A stretch of DNA of 43,276 bases from Cyanobacteria bacterium QS_8_64_29 (GTDB lineage: Bacteria > Cyanobacteriota > Cyanobacteriia > Cyanobacteriales > Rubidibacteraceae). Made by a program: the position numbers and the translations under genes. The stretch spans positions 1-43,276 of the forward strand of contig PXQH01000050.1 in the NCBI GenBank assembly GCA_003022125.1. The letters are read 5' to 3'. Below are positions 27,028-35,132 of the stretch, in pieces (positions within the stretch are counted from its first letter, which is position 1; the number at the start of each line of letters is the position of its first letter). A model generated the notes under the pieces. The model worked only from the letters and a program-made list of their open reading frames with translations. It did no database searches and was not told the origin of the DNA.

Positions 27028-28009
27028 TCACAGCCAATGGCCTCGAGCAACGGCAACCACGCGGCCGCCCACTGCGCTCTCAATCCCGGTGGGCGTGGTG
27101 CGAGCATACAACTGCAGCCGCGACGGCCGTCCCATGGCCTCGCCTTGAGCCACGCGGGCTGCGATCTCAGAGCGATCCCAGTAAGCGTGGGCCACCAGAT
27201 AGGCGGCCAGGCAGCCGTTGGCGCTCCCAGTCACGGGATCTTCAGTAATGCCCCAGCGCGGGGCAAAGGCGCGTGCGCTCAGCTCGCAGTCGGCGCGGGG
27301 ATCGGGGCAGAAGGCCAGGATGGCCTCCGCTGTAGCGCCCTCCACCAGCGCCTCGTAGCGGGCGCGATCGAGCTGGATGCGCTCCAGCGCAGCGCGATCG
27401 CCCACGGGCACCAGGATGAACGGCGTCCCAGTTGAAACGACCTGTACCGGAAAGCGCGCGTCCAAATCGCCCGGCGCCAACCCCAGGGCAGCTGCTGCCC
27501 TCTCGGCCGGCAGCGGATCCCCAAAATGCGGGCTGGCTTGCGGCAACCAATAATACCAATTCTCGTGGCTTGTGCACTAGATTTCGGCTTCCAAAACTCC
27601 CTCAATATGGGAATTATATTCTTTGAAAAAAAACGTGCATCTACTGCTCAAATTTGGTATAAATGGGTCCCTCAGCACCGGATTCGCAGCGGATGCGGAA
27701 GCGGCCGGCCGGTAGCTGCATCGCAATTGCCTCGCGCGGTGCCGCCGGAAACGGCCACTGCCAGACGTAGGCCGTGCCCAGCGCCGGATGGCCGGCAAAT
27801 GCTAGCTCCCGCTGGGGCGTAAAAATGCGCAGGCGGCAGTTGCTGCTCCCTGTTGGATCGGCTGTAGCAAAGGCGGTTTCCGAGCAGCCGATCTCGCGTG
27901 CGATTTGCTGCATCCGGGCATCGCTGGTGGCAGCCGCTTCAGGGAATACTGCCAGCGGATTGCCCGTATAGCGCCCGATGGCAAAGACATCAACCCAATA
28001 AAATCGCAC
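27028..28009 (-). pseudogene. PhzF-family isomerase, interrupted by MITE-like element
   Basis: The N-terminal part starts at GTG 28009 (VRFYWVDVFAIGRYTGNPLAVF) with the conserved catalytic-Glu region IGCSETAF and the TPQRELAFAGHPALGTA motif typical of PhzF-like proteins. It reads to EGPI and then enters the element. The C-terminal part resumes as WLPQASPHFGDPL and includes GITEDPVTGSANGCLAAYLV and the family's end. Removing 109 bp (27554..27659 plus one TAA) restores GAEGPIYWLPQASPHFGDP in frame, 290 residues, the normal family length. The insertion is not a multiple of three, so the present gene cannot make a full-length product. The substrate of the original enzyme is unknown. Confidence 0.9.
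27554..27659 (+). mobile_element. MITE-like element, copy 2 (in phzF)
   Basis: A 106-bp unit, TACCAATTCTCGTGGCTTGTGCAC...GCTCAAATTTGGTA, flanked by TAA on each side (27551..27553 and 27660..27662). It is in the same orientation as copy 1. Relative to copy 1 it has a small A-rich expansion (TTTGAAAAAAAACG against TTTGGTAAGCG). Confidence 0.88.
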
Positions 28010-28116
28010 GGCCGACCGCTAGCGCAACTCTATCGCAAAGCCGATGCGGGCTCGCTTGAACCGCGCCGATAATAAAAGGATAAGACCTGGCTTAAACTGA
28101 GCCAAGTGAGGCAGCC

Positions 28117-28260
28117 ATGTTTGCATTCAGCGCCACCGAGGGGATCAAGGGCTTGATTTTCCGGTTCGTCATTTTCGGTCTGGCGCTAGCCCTGCTGGCA
28201 CTGGCCAATGCCTCGGTCAAGCCGCTCCCCCAACAGCATTGGATGCCCTTTCCTTACTAG
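28117..28260 (+). CDS. Small single-pass membrane protein (47 aa)
   Basis: ATG 28117 follows GTGAGG at a usable distance. The frame encodes a short polar head (MFAFSATEGIKG), one clear membrane helix (LIFRFVIFGLALALLALA) and a Pro-rich tail ending HWMPFPY. A TAATAA-like AT-rich stretch near 28068..28076 could be a promoter element in otherwise GC-rich DNA. The form recalls small cyanobacterial photosynthesis-related subunits, but I cannot match it to a known one. Confidence 0.55.
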   Translation: MFAFSATEGIKGLIFRFVIFGLALALLALANASVKPLPQQHWMPFPY

Positions 28261-28278
28261 CCTGAGCCTAGGCGTCAT

Positions 28279-28569
28279 CTAGGACTGCCGGCGCTTCGAG
28301 ATTGCCTGGCGGAACCCCAAGGCCACTAGCAAGTTTGACAGCGTCAGCAACAACTCGGCGCTGCCGTGCAACCAGTCAATATTGGCTAGCGATCGCCCGT
28401 AGGCCGCTTGGGCGTAGAGACCGGCCGGAATGGTGGCGAGCACGAACGCCAACAGTCCGTAAAAGCCTGCCAGGGCCAAGCGCGGTAGCTGCTGGGCGCG
28501 CGCGACAAACCCCAAAAAGGCCAAGTAGGGAAACAGCGAAACCCCAAAAAGCGTTTGCGCATCGAGCAT
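28279..28569 (-). CDS. DUF3593 family membrane protein
   Basis: The 96-residue protein has three hydrophobic segments: LFGVSLFPYLAFLGFV, LAGFYGLLAFVLATIPAGLYA and LLLTLSNLLVALGF. The FPYLAFL motif and DWLHGSAE loop fit DUF3593, a family shared by cyanobacteria and plant plastids. It follows a DUF2499 gene on the same strand with 36 bp between, an association common in cyanobacteria. Function is unknown. Confidence 0.8.
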   Translation of the reverse strand: MLDAQTLFGVSLFPYLAFLGFVARAQQLPRLALAGFYGLLAFVLATIPAGLYAQAAYGRSLANIDWLHGSAELLLTLSNLLVALGFRQAISKRRQS

Positions 28570-28605
28570 GGGCGGTGCCCTCCTCCACCACAGCAGCCAG
28601 CCAGT

Positions 28606-28914
28606 TCAGCCCTGGGAGCGAGCGCGTGCTGAGCGCCAGATTCCCCATCCCGCGATCGCCAGCGTCGTGTTCCCTAGCGCTGTCATCCCGGCTTGGACGG
28701 TCACCAGCCACTGGAGCGATTCGGCATTGTCAAAAAAGTGCCAAGTCACCGCCGAGAGCGCGCCCACCAGCGCCGGCAGCATGGCAAGCGAGAGGCCCCA
28801 CCAGATCCGGTTGCCGGTGACCTCGCCATAGGTCCAAACCAGCCAGATTGCCGCCAACCACTCTAAAATGCTGGAGACGTGCACGATCCAGGTGGGCACC
28901 GAGAGCGCGTTCAT
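28606..28914 (-). CDS. DUF2499 (Ycf49-like) membrane protein
   Basis: The 102-residue product has the family-specific ALSVPTWIVHVSSILEWLAA start, WGLSLAMLPALVGALSAVTWHFFDN and a final AGMTALGNTTLAIAGWGIW helix, giving three membrane segments. It is conserved in cyanobacteria and as Ycf49 in some plastids; the role is undetermined. Pairing with the downstream DUF3593 gene suggests a shared thylakoid or plasma-membrane function. It is divergent from csaB with 84 bp between starts. Confidence 0.88.
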   Translation of the reverse strand: MNALSVPTWIVHVSSILEWLAAIWLVWTYGEVTGNRIWWGLSLAMLPALVGALSAVTWHFFDNAESLQWLVTVQAGMTALGNTTLAIAGWGIWRSARARSQG

Positions 28915-28998
28915 GGCAGCAGCTCCGCACGGCCATCCCCGATCCTAGCGGCCAATGTGCTGTCCAGCCTGGATGCCCATGGCAAGGCGATCACGGGC

Positions 28999-30060
28999 AT
29001 GTCCCAACAGCGCGCCCTCCTGTGCGGGTATTACGGCTGCGGCAATGCTGGCGATGAAGCCCTGCTGGCCGCCTTGCTGCAGATGTTGCCTGCCGGTATT
29101 AGCCCCATTGCCCTCTCGGGTAATCCCGCTCAAACGAGCGATCACTTTGGCATTGCCAGTTACCCAGGCCGCTCGGCGGGATCCGTCCTGCGCGCGTTGC
29201 GCAGCTCGGACTGGTTTATTTGGGGCGGCGGCAGTCTGATGCAAGATGCCACCAGCTGGCGCAACCCGCTCTATTATGGCGGGCTCATGGCGCTGGCCCA
29301 GCAGCAAGGATTGGGGACGATCGCGTGGGCGCAGGGGATCGGGCCGCTGCGGCAGCCGCTAACGCGCTGGGTGGCCCGGCGCGCGCTGGCAGGCTGCGAT
29401 GCCATCAGCGTCCGCGATTCCGCCTCAGCCCAATGGCTCGAGCAGTGGGGGCTTCCAGCCCGTTTGGCTCCCGATCCGGTCTGGGCGCTGGAAGCCCCGA
29501 CGGTTGCCGAAGCAGCAGCGCTGCCAGTGCCCTGGGTGGCGGTAACGTTGCGCGCCCATCCACAACTGACCCAGCGTCGCCTGGCCACCCTAGCCGCTGC
29601 TTTGCAGCAGTTCCAGCACGCCACGCAGGCGTATCTGGCGTTCATTCCCTTCCAACCCGAGCGCGACTGCGCGATCGCGCAAGCGGCTGCTGCCGAGCTG
29701 GATGGCCCCTACAGCATCCTGACGCTCTCCGATCCGGTGGCGTTCAAAGGAGCCTTTTGCGGCAGCGAGATGGCCATCAGCATGCGCTTTCACGGCTTGA
29801 TTGCGGCGGCGGCTGCCGGCTGCCGTTGCTTTGCCATTGGCTACGACCCCAAGGTGAGGCAACTCCAACAGGATCTGGGCTTGCCCGGGTGGTCGCTAGC
29901 GCAGCTCCCCGCCGACGCCGATGCCATTGCCCGAGCCTGGATCGCCCACTACCGGGAAGGCCGTCCGCTACCGCCAGCGCAACGGCAGGCGTTGCGCGAT
30001 CGCGCCCGGCAGCATCAGGCGCTGCTAGCCGCTGCCCTGCAACTGTCAGGCCGCCAGTAA
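28999..30060 (+). CDS. csaB: Polysaccharide pyruvyl transferase CsaB
   Basis: CsaB-type enzymes add pyruvate ketals to cell-surface polysaccharides, which in other bacteria anchor S-layer proteins. The 353-residue product has LLCGYYGCGNAGDEALLAALL at the N-terminus, WGGGSLMQDATS, AQGIGPL, RDSASAQWL, PDPVWAL and the late SMRFHGLIAAAAAGC motif typical of the PS_pyruv_trans family. ATG 28999 is chosen because similarity starts there; 40 upstream codons are open but unlike the family. The transcript is probably monocistronic. Confidence 0.9.
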   Translation: MSQQRALLCGYYGCGNAGDEALLAALLQMLPAGISPIALSGNPAQTSDHFGIASYPGRSAGSVLRALRSSDWFIWGGGSLMQDATSWRNPLYYGGLMALAQQQGLGTIAWAQGIGPLRQPLTRWVARRALAGCDAISVRDSASAQWLEQWGLPARLAPDPVWALEAPTVAEAAALPVPWVAVTLRAHPQLTQRRLATLAAALQQFQHATQAYLAFIPFQPERDCAIAQAAAAELDGPYSILTLSDPVAFKGAFCGSEMAISMRFHGLIAAAAAGCRCFAIGYDPKVRQLQQDLGLPGWSLAQLPADADAIARAWIAHYREGRPLPPAQRQALRDRARQHQALLAAALQLSGRQ

Positions 30061-30132
30061 GCCGTTGCCCTTTTGCGCGTTTGCGCCACTGCTGCTAGGT
30101 TGCCCACCGAGCGGCAATGAAGAGCAAGGCCC

Positions 30133-31041
30133 ATGAGCGAACCCCACTCCTCCCATCCCCAGTTCAACGAAACCGCCCACGGGGTGCCTGAGCTCGAGGG
30201 CACCGCTACCGCATCCCAGGCCCCGCATAACGCTACTGAGTCTGAGCCCGAACCCGCTGCAGGCGGGGAAACCCAAGACAAGAGCGATGCAGCGCAAGCG
30301 CGCGAGCTGGCAAACCGCGTTGCCGAGCTGGAGCAACAGCTAGCCGAGTCCCAGGCGGTCATGCAAGCGCAGCGCCAGCGCTTGGAAGGCACCGAGTCGC
30401 TGCTAGAGCAGCGTGATCGGGAACTGGAATCGACGCAGGCGATCGCCTCGCAACTATCGCAAGAGCTGGCCTCGGCCCGCCAAACCGTCGAGCAACAAAA
30501 CGCGTCCCTGCAATCCCTGTCGCAGCGCCTATCCGACAGTCAGGCCCGCACCGCCGAACTGGAGCGCGAGTGCGCCCTGATCCGGCAGGAATGCAACGAG
30601 CAGTCGTTCCAGGTCTCGCAACAGGCCGGCCAACTGCGAGACCTGCACCGGCGCCTCAAGCAGCAGCGGCGCTACACGCGCCAGTTCAAGCTAGCGCTGC
30701 ACCAGTGCCTGGAGACCTCGGCCAAAACGGGTTTTGGTACAGGCACGCGATCGCGCCCGCAAGCGCTGCCTGCCCAACCCATTCCGCCCTGGTCGGAAGC
30801 GCGCGAGGCACCTGCAAGTGCCTCCTCGGCCGCCGCTGATGCCGAAGCGGCAACGACCGTGGAGGCGCACGCCCAACCCACCGCTGAAGCGCCGGAGGCA
30901 ACCGATGCCCCGCAACCCGAGTCGGCGGCCGTTCCGCAACCGGATTGGCCTGCGCCGGCGATCGCCGCTGCCGGGAGCGCCCAACCCCGCTCGGCTGATG
31001 CCATCGATCTGCCCGGTTTTTTGGGTCACTCCGCTCGCTGA
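30133..31041 (+). CDS. Long coiled-coil protein, function unknown
   Basis: The 302-residue product has an acidic disordered N-terminus (1-55) and a long predicted coiled coil (about 56-180, ELANRVAELEQQLAESQAVM...LESTQAIASQLSQELASARQ). A conserved-looking basic motif follows (LRDLHRRLKQQRRYTRQFKLALHQCLE, about 164-197), then a low-complexity Ala/Pro/Glu-rich C-terminus. There is no signal peptide or membrane segment. The basic motif after the coiled coil is the part most likely to be diagnostic. Its 3' end overlaps the convergent lycopene cyclase gene by 16 bp. Confidence 0.75.
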   Translation: MSEPHSSHPQFNETAHGVPELEGTATASQAPHNATESEPEPAAGGETQDKSDAAQARELANRVAELEQQLAESQAVMQAQRQRLEGTESLLEQRDRELESTQAIASQLSQELASARQTVEQQNASLQSLSQRLSDSQARTAELERECALIRQECNEQSFQVSQQAGQLRDLHRRLKQQRRYTRQFKLALHQCLETSAKTGFGTGTRSRPQALPAQPIPPWSEAREAPASASSAAADAEAATTVEAHAQPTAEAPEATDAPQPESAAVPQPDWPAPAIAAAGSAQPRSADAIDLPGFLGHSAR

Positions 31042-33077
31042 GCGTTGCGCCCGCTAGGGCGGGGCGGCTCCACCAGCCGCTGGGGGTGGCCCAATCCCGT
31101 GGTGACGGCATAGCCCCAGCTCAGCAGCCGCAGCCAGAGTCCCGGAGAGCGACGCTCCAACCACGCTCGGTTGCGGCGAAGCCAACGCGGCAACCACAAG
31201 CGCACGAACCAGCCCACAGCCGCCTCGCGCGTAAAGTTGAGGTAGCTGCCCAACCAACGCCGCAGATCGCGCGCGCCGGCCTGCTCCCAGATCCAGCGCA
31301 GCAGCGCGGGATTGCGGAATGCCGCCTTGAGCGCGAGGCGATTGAAGGTTGCCCAGTCGGCGCGGTCCTTGATGAAAGCATCGGCCACCCCCGGCGGCTC
31401 GCGGGCGAGCAAGCCGAAAAAGGTGTTGAGCATGGCGTTGATCCGCGCCGGCGGCAAGCGGGCGCCGGTGGGCACCATCATGCCTTTGGAAAACAGCCAG
31501 GTGACGGCCACATTGACTTGGTAGGCGCGGATGCGGTTTAAATGCCGTGCCTCGAGCAGCTCGTGCCGCAGGGCGGTATCGAGCAGGGCTGTCAGGCGGG
31601 GTAGGTTGCGCACCAGCGAGCCGAACCCAGTAAAGACCAGCGGCGATTGCAGCGAGGCGGCATCCCCCAGCGCCAGCACCCGATCGCAAGCCACTTGCCG
31701 GTCGCGGCCGCTGGTGCTGAAGTGCCCGGGAATGTAGCCAAAGGTGGGCTTTTTCCAGCGCAGCGCCTCCGGATCGCAGCGGCGGTACTCGGGCAGGATG
31801 GTGAAAAAATCCTCGTATAGGGCCAGCAGCGAGCCTGGGTTATCAGAGTGGGGTTGGTGGTAGTGGAACAGATAGACCGCCAGCTCGCTACCGGCGCCCG
31901 GGAACAGCTCCCAAATGAGCTGCCGCCCGCGCGAGATGTCGCCGTGGGAGTTCAAGACATCGCCGTAGCGCGAGTCCCAGACCGTGGCATCAATGCCCTC
32001 GGCAATGACCGCGCCAACGGTGGGGCAAACGCTATCGAACGCCCGCCCGCCGTTGAGCTGCCAGGCAATGGGCGAAGCACTCCCCATGGCATCCACCAAC
32101 AGGCGCCCGCTGGCCTGGTGGCGTGCCTGAGTGGGCCGATGCTGCAGCTGGACTGCGACCCGATCGGCGCCCACCTCCGCCTGCAAAAAGTCCGTCTCGT
32201 CCCAAATCTCGCCGCCTGCCTGGCGCAGCTTGTCGCCGCATTGGCGCAGCAGTTTCTCGGCATCGAGCGCGACGTTGAGCACGTTGGGAGTCCGCAGCAC
32301 CTGGGCCTGGAGCGCAGGGGGCACGTTGCCGTCAAAAAACTTGCTAAAGCCGTCTTCGTACTCCCGCGCGATCGCCGCCTCGAGCTCGTCCGCATCGAAC
32401 AACCCCAAATCGATCAGGCTCTGGAGCTCACCGCGCGAGATATTCCACTCCCGGTTCATGCGCCCGAACGGTAACCGCTCCACCAGAAAAACGCGATAGC
32501 CCAACCGAGCCATGATGGCGGCGTGAATGACGCCTAGGGCCCCACCTACGTAGATGAGGTCGTAGGGAGGCGGCGGCTCGCTCGCCTCGGGTTGGGGGCG
32601 GTGGGTGATGGCCTGTTGGGGAGGCTCGGGCTGGCGGACGCGCGCGCGCCAGCGCCGCTCCCACCAGTAGACGCGCTCGAGATCGCGCTCGCCGTTGGGC
32701 ATTTGGCGGAAAAAATGCACGGTTTGGGGGTAGTGGGGCGCTAGCGCCTCAAAGATGTTCGACGGCGAGCCTTCAATAGCGGGCAGCTCCGGGTGGCGGG
32801 GCGGAAAGCGCTCGCTGCAGGCCCGCTCCAGCTGCGCCCGGATTGCGCCCTCGCCGGGCAGGTGATCGCGCCCCCAACGGAACAGCTTGAGGTAGCTCGT
32901 TCGCTGCAGCGACCAAACAAAAGCCGAGAGCTCGCTCACCCGACCGGCCCATTGCAAGCGGATGCCATCGGGGGTCAGGGATTTGGTGCCGCGCGGCGGC
33001 TGCCACTGCTGCTGCAGCCACTGGCGGACGGTTGCCGTATCGGGCGTTGGGATTTCCAGATAGAGCAGTTGTTCCAT
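31026..33077 (-). CDS. cruA: CruA-type lycopene cyclase
   Basis: CruA cyclises lycopene to monocyclic or bicyclic carotenes in cyanobacteria and green sulfur bacteria. The 683-residue FAD/NAD(P)-fold product has an N-terminal region of about 170 residues, then a dinucleotide-binding segment YDLIYVGGALGVIHAAIMARLGY, the CruA-typical ERLPFGRMNREWNISRGEL and SKFFDGNVPP segments, DAMGSASPIAWQL, a conserved ALGDAASLQSPLVFTGFGSL region and a long helical C-terminus. The paralogue CruP has a different GRDQEWNISR motif, so CruA fits better. ATG 33077 (MEQLLYLEIPTPD) is chosen; a TTG at 33149 would add 24 residues. Confidence 0.82.
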   Translation of the reverse strand: MEQLLYLEIPTPDTATVRQWLQQQWQPPRGTKSLTPDGIRLQWAGRVSELSAFVWSLQRTSYLKLFRWGRDHLPGEGAIRAQLERACSERFPPRHPELPAIEGSPSNIFEALAPHYPQTVHFFRQMPNGERDLERVYWWERRWRARVRQPEPPQQAITHRPQPEASEPPPPYDLIYVGGALGVIHAAIMARLGYRVFLVERLPFGRMNREWNISRGELQSLIDLGLFDADELEAAIAREYEDGFSKFFDGNVPPALQAQVLRTPNVLNVALDAEKLLRQCGDKLRQAGGEIWDETDFLQAEVGADRVAVQLQHRPTQARHQASGRLLVDAMGSASPIAWQLNGGRAFDSVCPTVGAVIAEGIDATVWDSRYGDVLNSHGDISRGRQLIWELFPGAGSELAVYLFHYHQPHSDNPGSLLALYEDFFTILPEYRRCDPEALRWKKPTFGYIPGHFSTSGRDRQVACDRVLALGDAASLQSPLVFTGFGSLVRNLPRLTALLDTALRHELLEARHLNRIRAYQVNVAVTWLFSKGMMVPTGARLPPARINAMLNTFFGLLAREPPGVADAFIKDRADWATFNRLALKAAFRNPALLRWIWEQAGARDLRRWLGSYLNFTREAAVGWFVRLWLPRWLRRNRAWLERRSPGLWLRLLSWGYAVTTGLGHPQRLVEPPRPSGRNAQRAE

Positions 33078-33222
33078 GACCGGCAGGCGCGCGCTTGCGG
33101 GACCAACCAGCGGTCCCATCGCGTCGTGCGCTAATGTGGGCTCATCCAAATCTTAGAACGCTTAACATCCAGTTACTGGCCGGTGTGCGGAGCGCTCGCT
33201 AGCCCAGTTTCCGGGAGCATCC

Positions 33223-33456
33223 ATGGCTTACCCCATTCCCACAACCCCAGAAGAGATGACCGCATTGCGCCAGCAGCCTCTGAATGAGGAGTTAGTGGCC
33301 GCTGCCATCGCCGGCGTCGTTCGCATTGCGCGATTGCGGGGTCAGTCGCTGGAGGAGGTGACCGCCGAAGTCTTGGCTGACGACCGGCTGCTGGATCCGA
33401 GCCAGCGCCACCGCCTGAGCGAGGTGCTGGCGCGCGCTTGGCAGGCCTTGGCCTAG
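33223..33456 (+). CDS. Small conserved hypothetical protein (77 aa)
   Basis: The product, beginning MAYPIPTTPEEMTALRQQPL, looks like an all-helical soluble domain. It has Leu/Ala/Val periodicity (ELVAAAIAGVVRIARLRGQSLEEVTAEVLADD), then LLDPSQRHRLSEVLARAWQAL. No catalytic motif is visible. A GGGAG ribosome-binding site precedes the ATG. Its stop is 5 bp from the convergent solute-binding protein gene. Small proteins of this helical type occur across cyanobacteria, but I do not know its function. Confidence 0.7.
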   Translation: MAYPIPTTPEEMTALRQQPLNEELVAAAIAGVVRIARLRGQSLEEVTAEVLADDRLLDPSQRHRLSEVLARAWQALA

Positions 33457-33461
33457 CGCTG

Positions 33462-35120
33462 CTAGGAGGCGCTGGCCGATTGCCGGTGGATGGACCACAG
33501 CGGGAGCGCCTGCCGGGGATTGAGCCGGATGCCCGCGACCCCAGACTGGGCGAAGATTGAATCTTGGCTCTGCCAGAGCGGAATGTAGGGGACATCCTCG
33601 GCTAGCTGCTGCTGGATCTGGCGAAACAGGCGCTGCCGCGCTTGCGGCTCGCGCTCGCGGCGCTCGCGCTCGATCAGCTGGTTGATGCGCTCGCTGTAGT
33701 AAAACGAGCCCTGGGACTGAGCGCCCCCTTGCTGGCAGCCGCCCTGGGGCGAGCCCTGCTGGCAAGCCAGGAAGGGTTCCAGGTAGTTGTCGGCATCGAG
33801 AAAGTCGGGATACCAGTCGACGAGCGTGGCCGGATAGCTCCCCTGCCCGATCTCGTCAAAGAACCGAGCCGACTCCACGCTTTGGGGCTGAAAGCGAATC
33901 GCGCCGTCCAGTTTTTGCTGGGCAAAGGCGCGCAGCGTTTGGGCGAGTACGCTTCGGGTTTTGGAGCCCGAAGGGTACCACATGGGGATAGTGGCCGGAT
34001 TGTCGCTACTGTAGCTGGCCTCCTGCAGCTTCTGCCGGGCCAGGTCGAGGTTGGCTTGGCCGTAAGCCTGCTTGAACGCCGGTTCGTGGGCCTCAAAGGT
34101 GGTAGGGACCAGGCTGTAGAGCGGTTTGCCCTGGCCGTTCAACACGCGCTCCACCAGCTGCTCGCGATCCAGCGAGGCCGCGATCGCCTGCCGCAGGGCC
34201 TGATCGCCGAGCGGATCCTGCTGCAAGTTGAGCGCCATGTAGCTAACGGTGACCCCAGGGGTCCGCATGGCCTGCCATTTGTTGGCCTCTGCCCCTTGCC
34301 GCAAGGTTTGGGTTTGCTGCGGGGTCAGCGACAGGTAGGCAACATCGACGCTGCCCGAGCGAAAGGCATTGAACAGGTTGGCGGGCTTGTCTTTATAGAT
34401 TTGGATGTCAACGCCATCGTTGGCAGGGGGATCGCCCCAGTAGTCCTCAAAGATGTCTAGCGTCAGCGAGTCGCTGCTAAATTCTGCTAGCCGGTAAGGA
34501 CCAGTTCCCACGAAGGTCTTGGGCTCAAACTTGCCTTCGCCAATTTCGTAGGCCTGAGGCGATACGGCACAGGTACCGGTGAAAGCCAGCAGCGATGGCA
34601 GGGCGACAAAGGGGTTCTGCAGCCGGATGGTGAGCTCGAACTCGCCCGTGGCCGAGACCGACTCGACAAATTCATCGAGCAGAAACGAGGGCTTGCCGCC
34701 GTTTTCCATAAAGCGGCGCAGCGAGAACGCCATCGCTTCGGCATTGAAGGGCGTTCCGTCGTGAAAGGTGCCCCCCTCGCGCAGCGGAATGGTGTAGCGC
34801 AGGCCATCGTCGCTGACTTGGGGCATGGCCGTTGCCAGTTGCGGCTTTAGCTCTGCCGTCTCGGGGTCATAGGCGTACAGGGTCTCGCCCAGGTTGTAAA
34901 TGGGCAGATTCAGGGCAGCGACTTCATAGGTACTGGCTGGATCGAGGGTGCTGGGGTCTAGCGTCGTCCCCACTGTGATGCGGTCGGGCTCGCTCGAGCC
35001 GCCACCATCGGGAGCTTGCTCACCGCCACTGCAGCTGACGGCCAACATGGCGCACAGCAGAAAGGCAGCCAGGTACTGGCCCCAGCGGCGCCAGGTGCGA
35101 GGGACAGTCAAAACAGGCAT
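33462..35120 (-). CDS. ABC solute-binding lipoprotein, family 5 (peptide/nickel type)
   Basis: A 552-residue extracytoplasmic binding protein with a lipoprotein signal (hydrophobic segment then LAVSC, lipidated Cys about residue 30) and an Asp/Gly/Ser-rich linker. Family 5 motifs follow: TLDPSTLDPAS, YNLGETLYAYDPET, EGGTFHDGTPFNAEAMAFSLRR, GTGPYRLAEF, VDVAYLSLTP, and a C-terminal YIPLWQSQDSI. Typical ligands are oligopeptides, nickel chelates or sugars; the actual ligand is unknown. It lies 12 bp downstream of a CysA-like ATPase on the same strand. No permease genes are nearby, so the transporter must be completed elsewhere. Confidence 0.92.
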   Translation of the reverse strand: MPVLTVPRTWRRWGQYLAAFLLCAMLAVSCSGGEQAPDGGGSSEPDRITVGTTLDPSTLDPASTYEVAALNLPIYNLGETLYAYDPETAELKPQLATAMPQVSDDGLRYTIPLREGGTFHDGTPFNAEAMAFSLRRFMENGGKPSFLLDEFVESVSATGEFELTIRLQNPFVALPSLLAFTGTCAVSPQAYEIGEGKFEPKTFVGTGPYRLAEFSSDSLTLDIFEDYWGDPPANDGVDIQIYKDKPANLFNAFRSGSVDVAYLSLTPQQTQTLRQGAEANKWQAMRTPGVTVSYMALNLQQDPLGDQALRQAIAASLDREQLVERVLNGQGKPLYSLVPTTFEAHEPAFKQAYGQANLDLARQKLQEASYSSDNPATIPMWYPSGSKTRSVLAQTLRAFAQQKLDGAIRFQPQSVESARFFDEIGQGSYPATLVDWYPDFLDADNYLEPFLACQQGSPQGGCQQGGAQSQGSFYYSERINQLIERERREREPQARQRLFRQIQQQLAEDVPYIPLWQSQDSIFAQSGVAGIRLNPRQALPLWSIHRQSASAS

Positions 35121-35132
35121 GGTTTGAGAGTG

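Noticed and set aside
28879-28998. Extended N-terminus for csaB
   Set aside because: The added 40 residues overlap the divergent DUF2499 start region and do not resemble the family.
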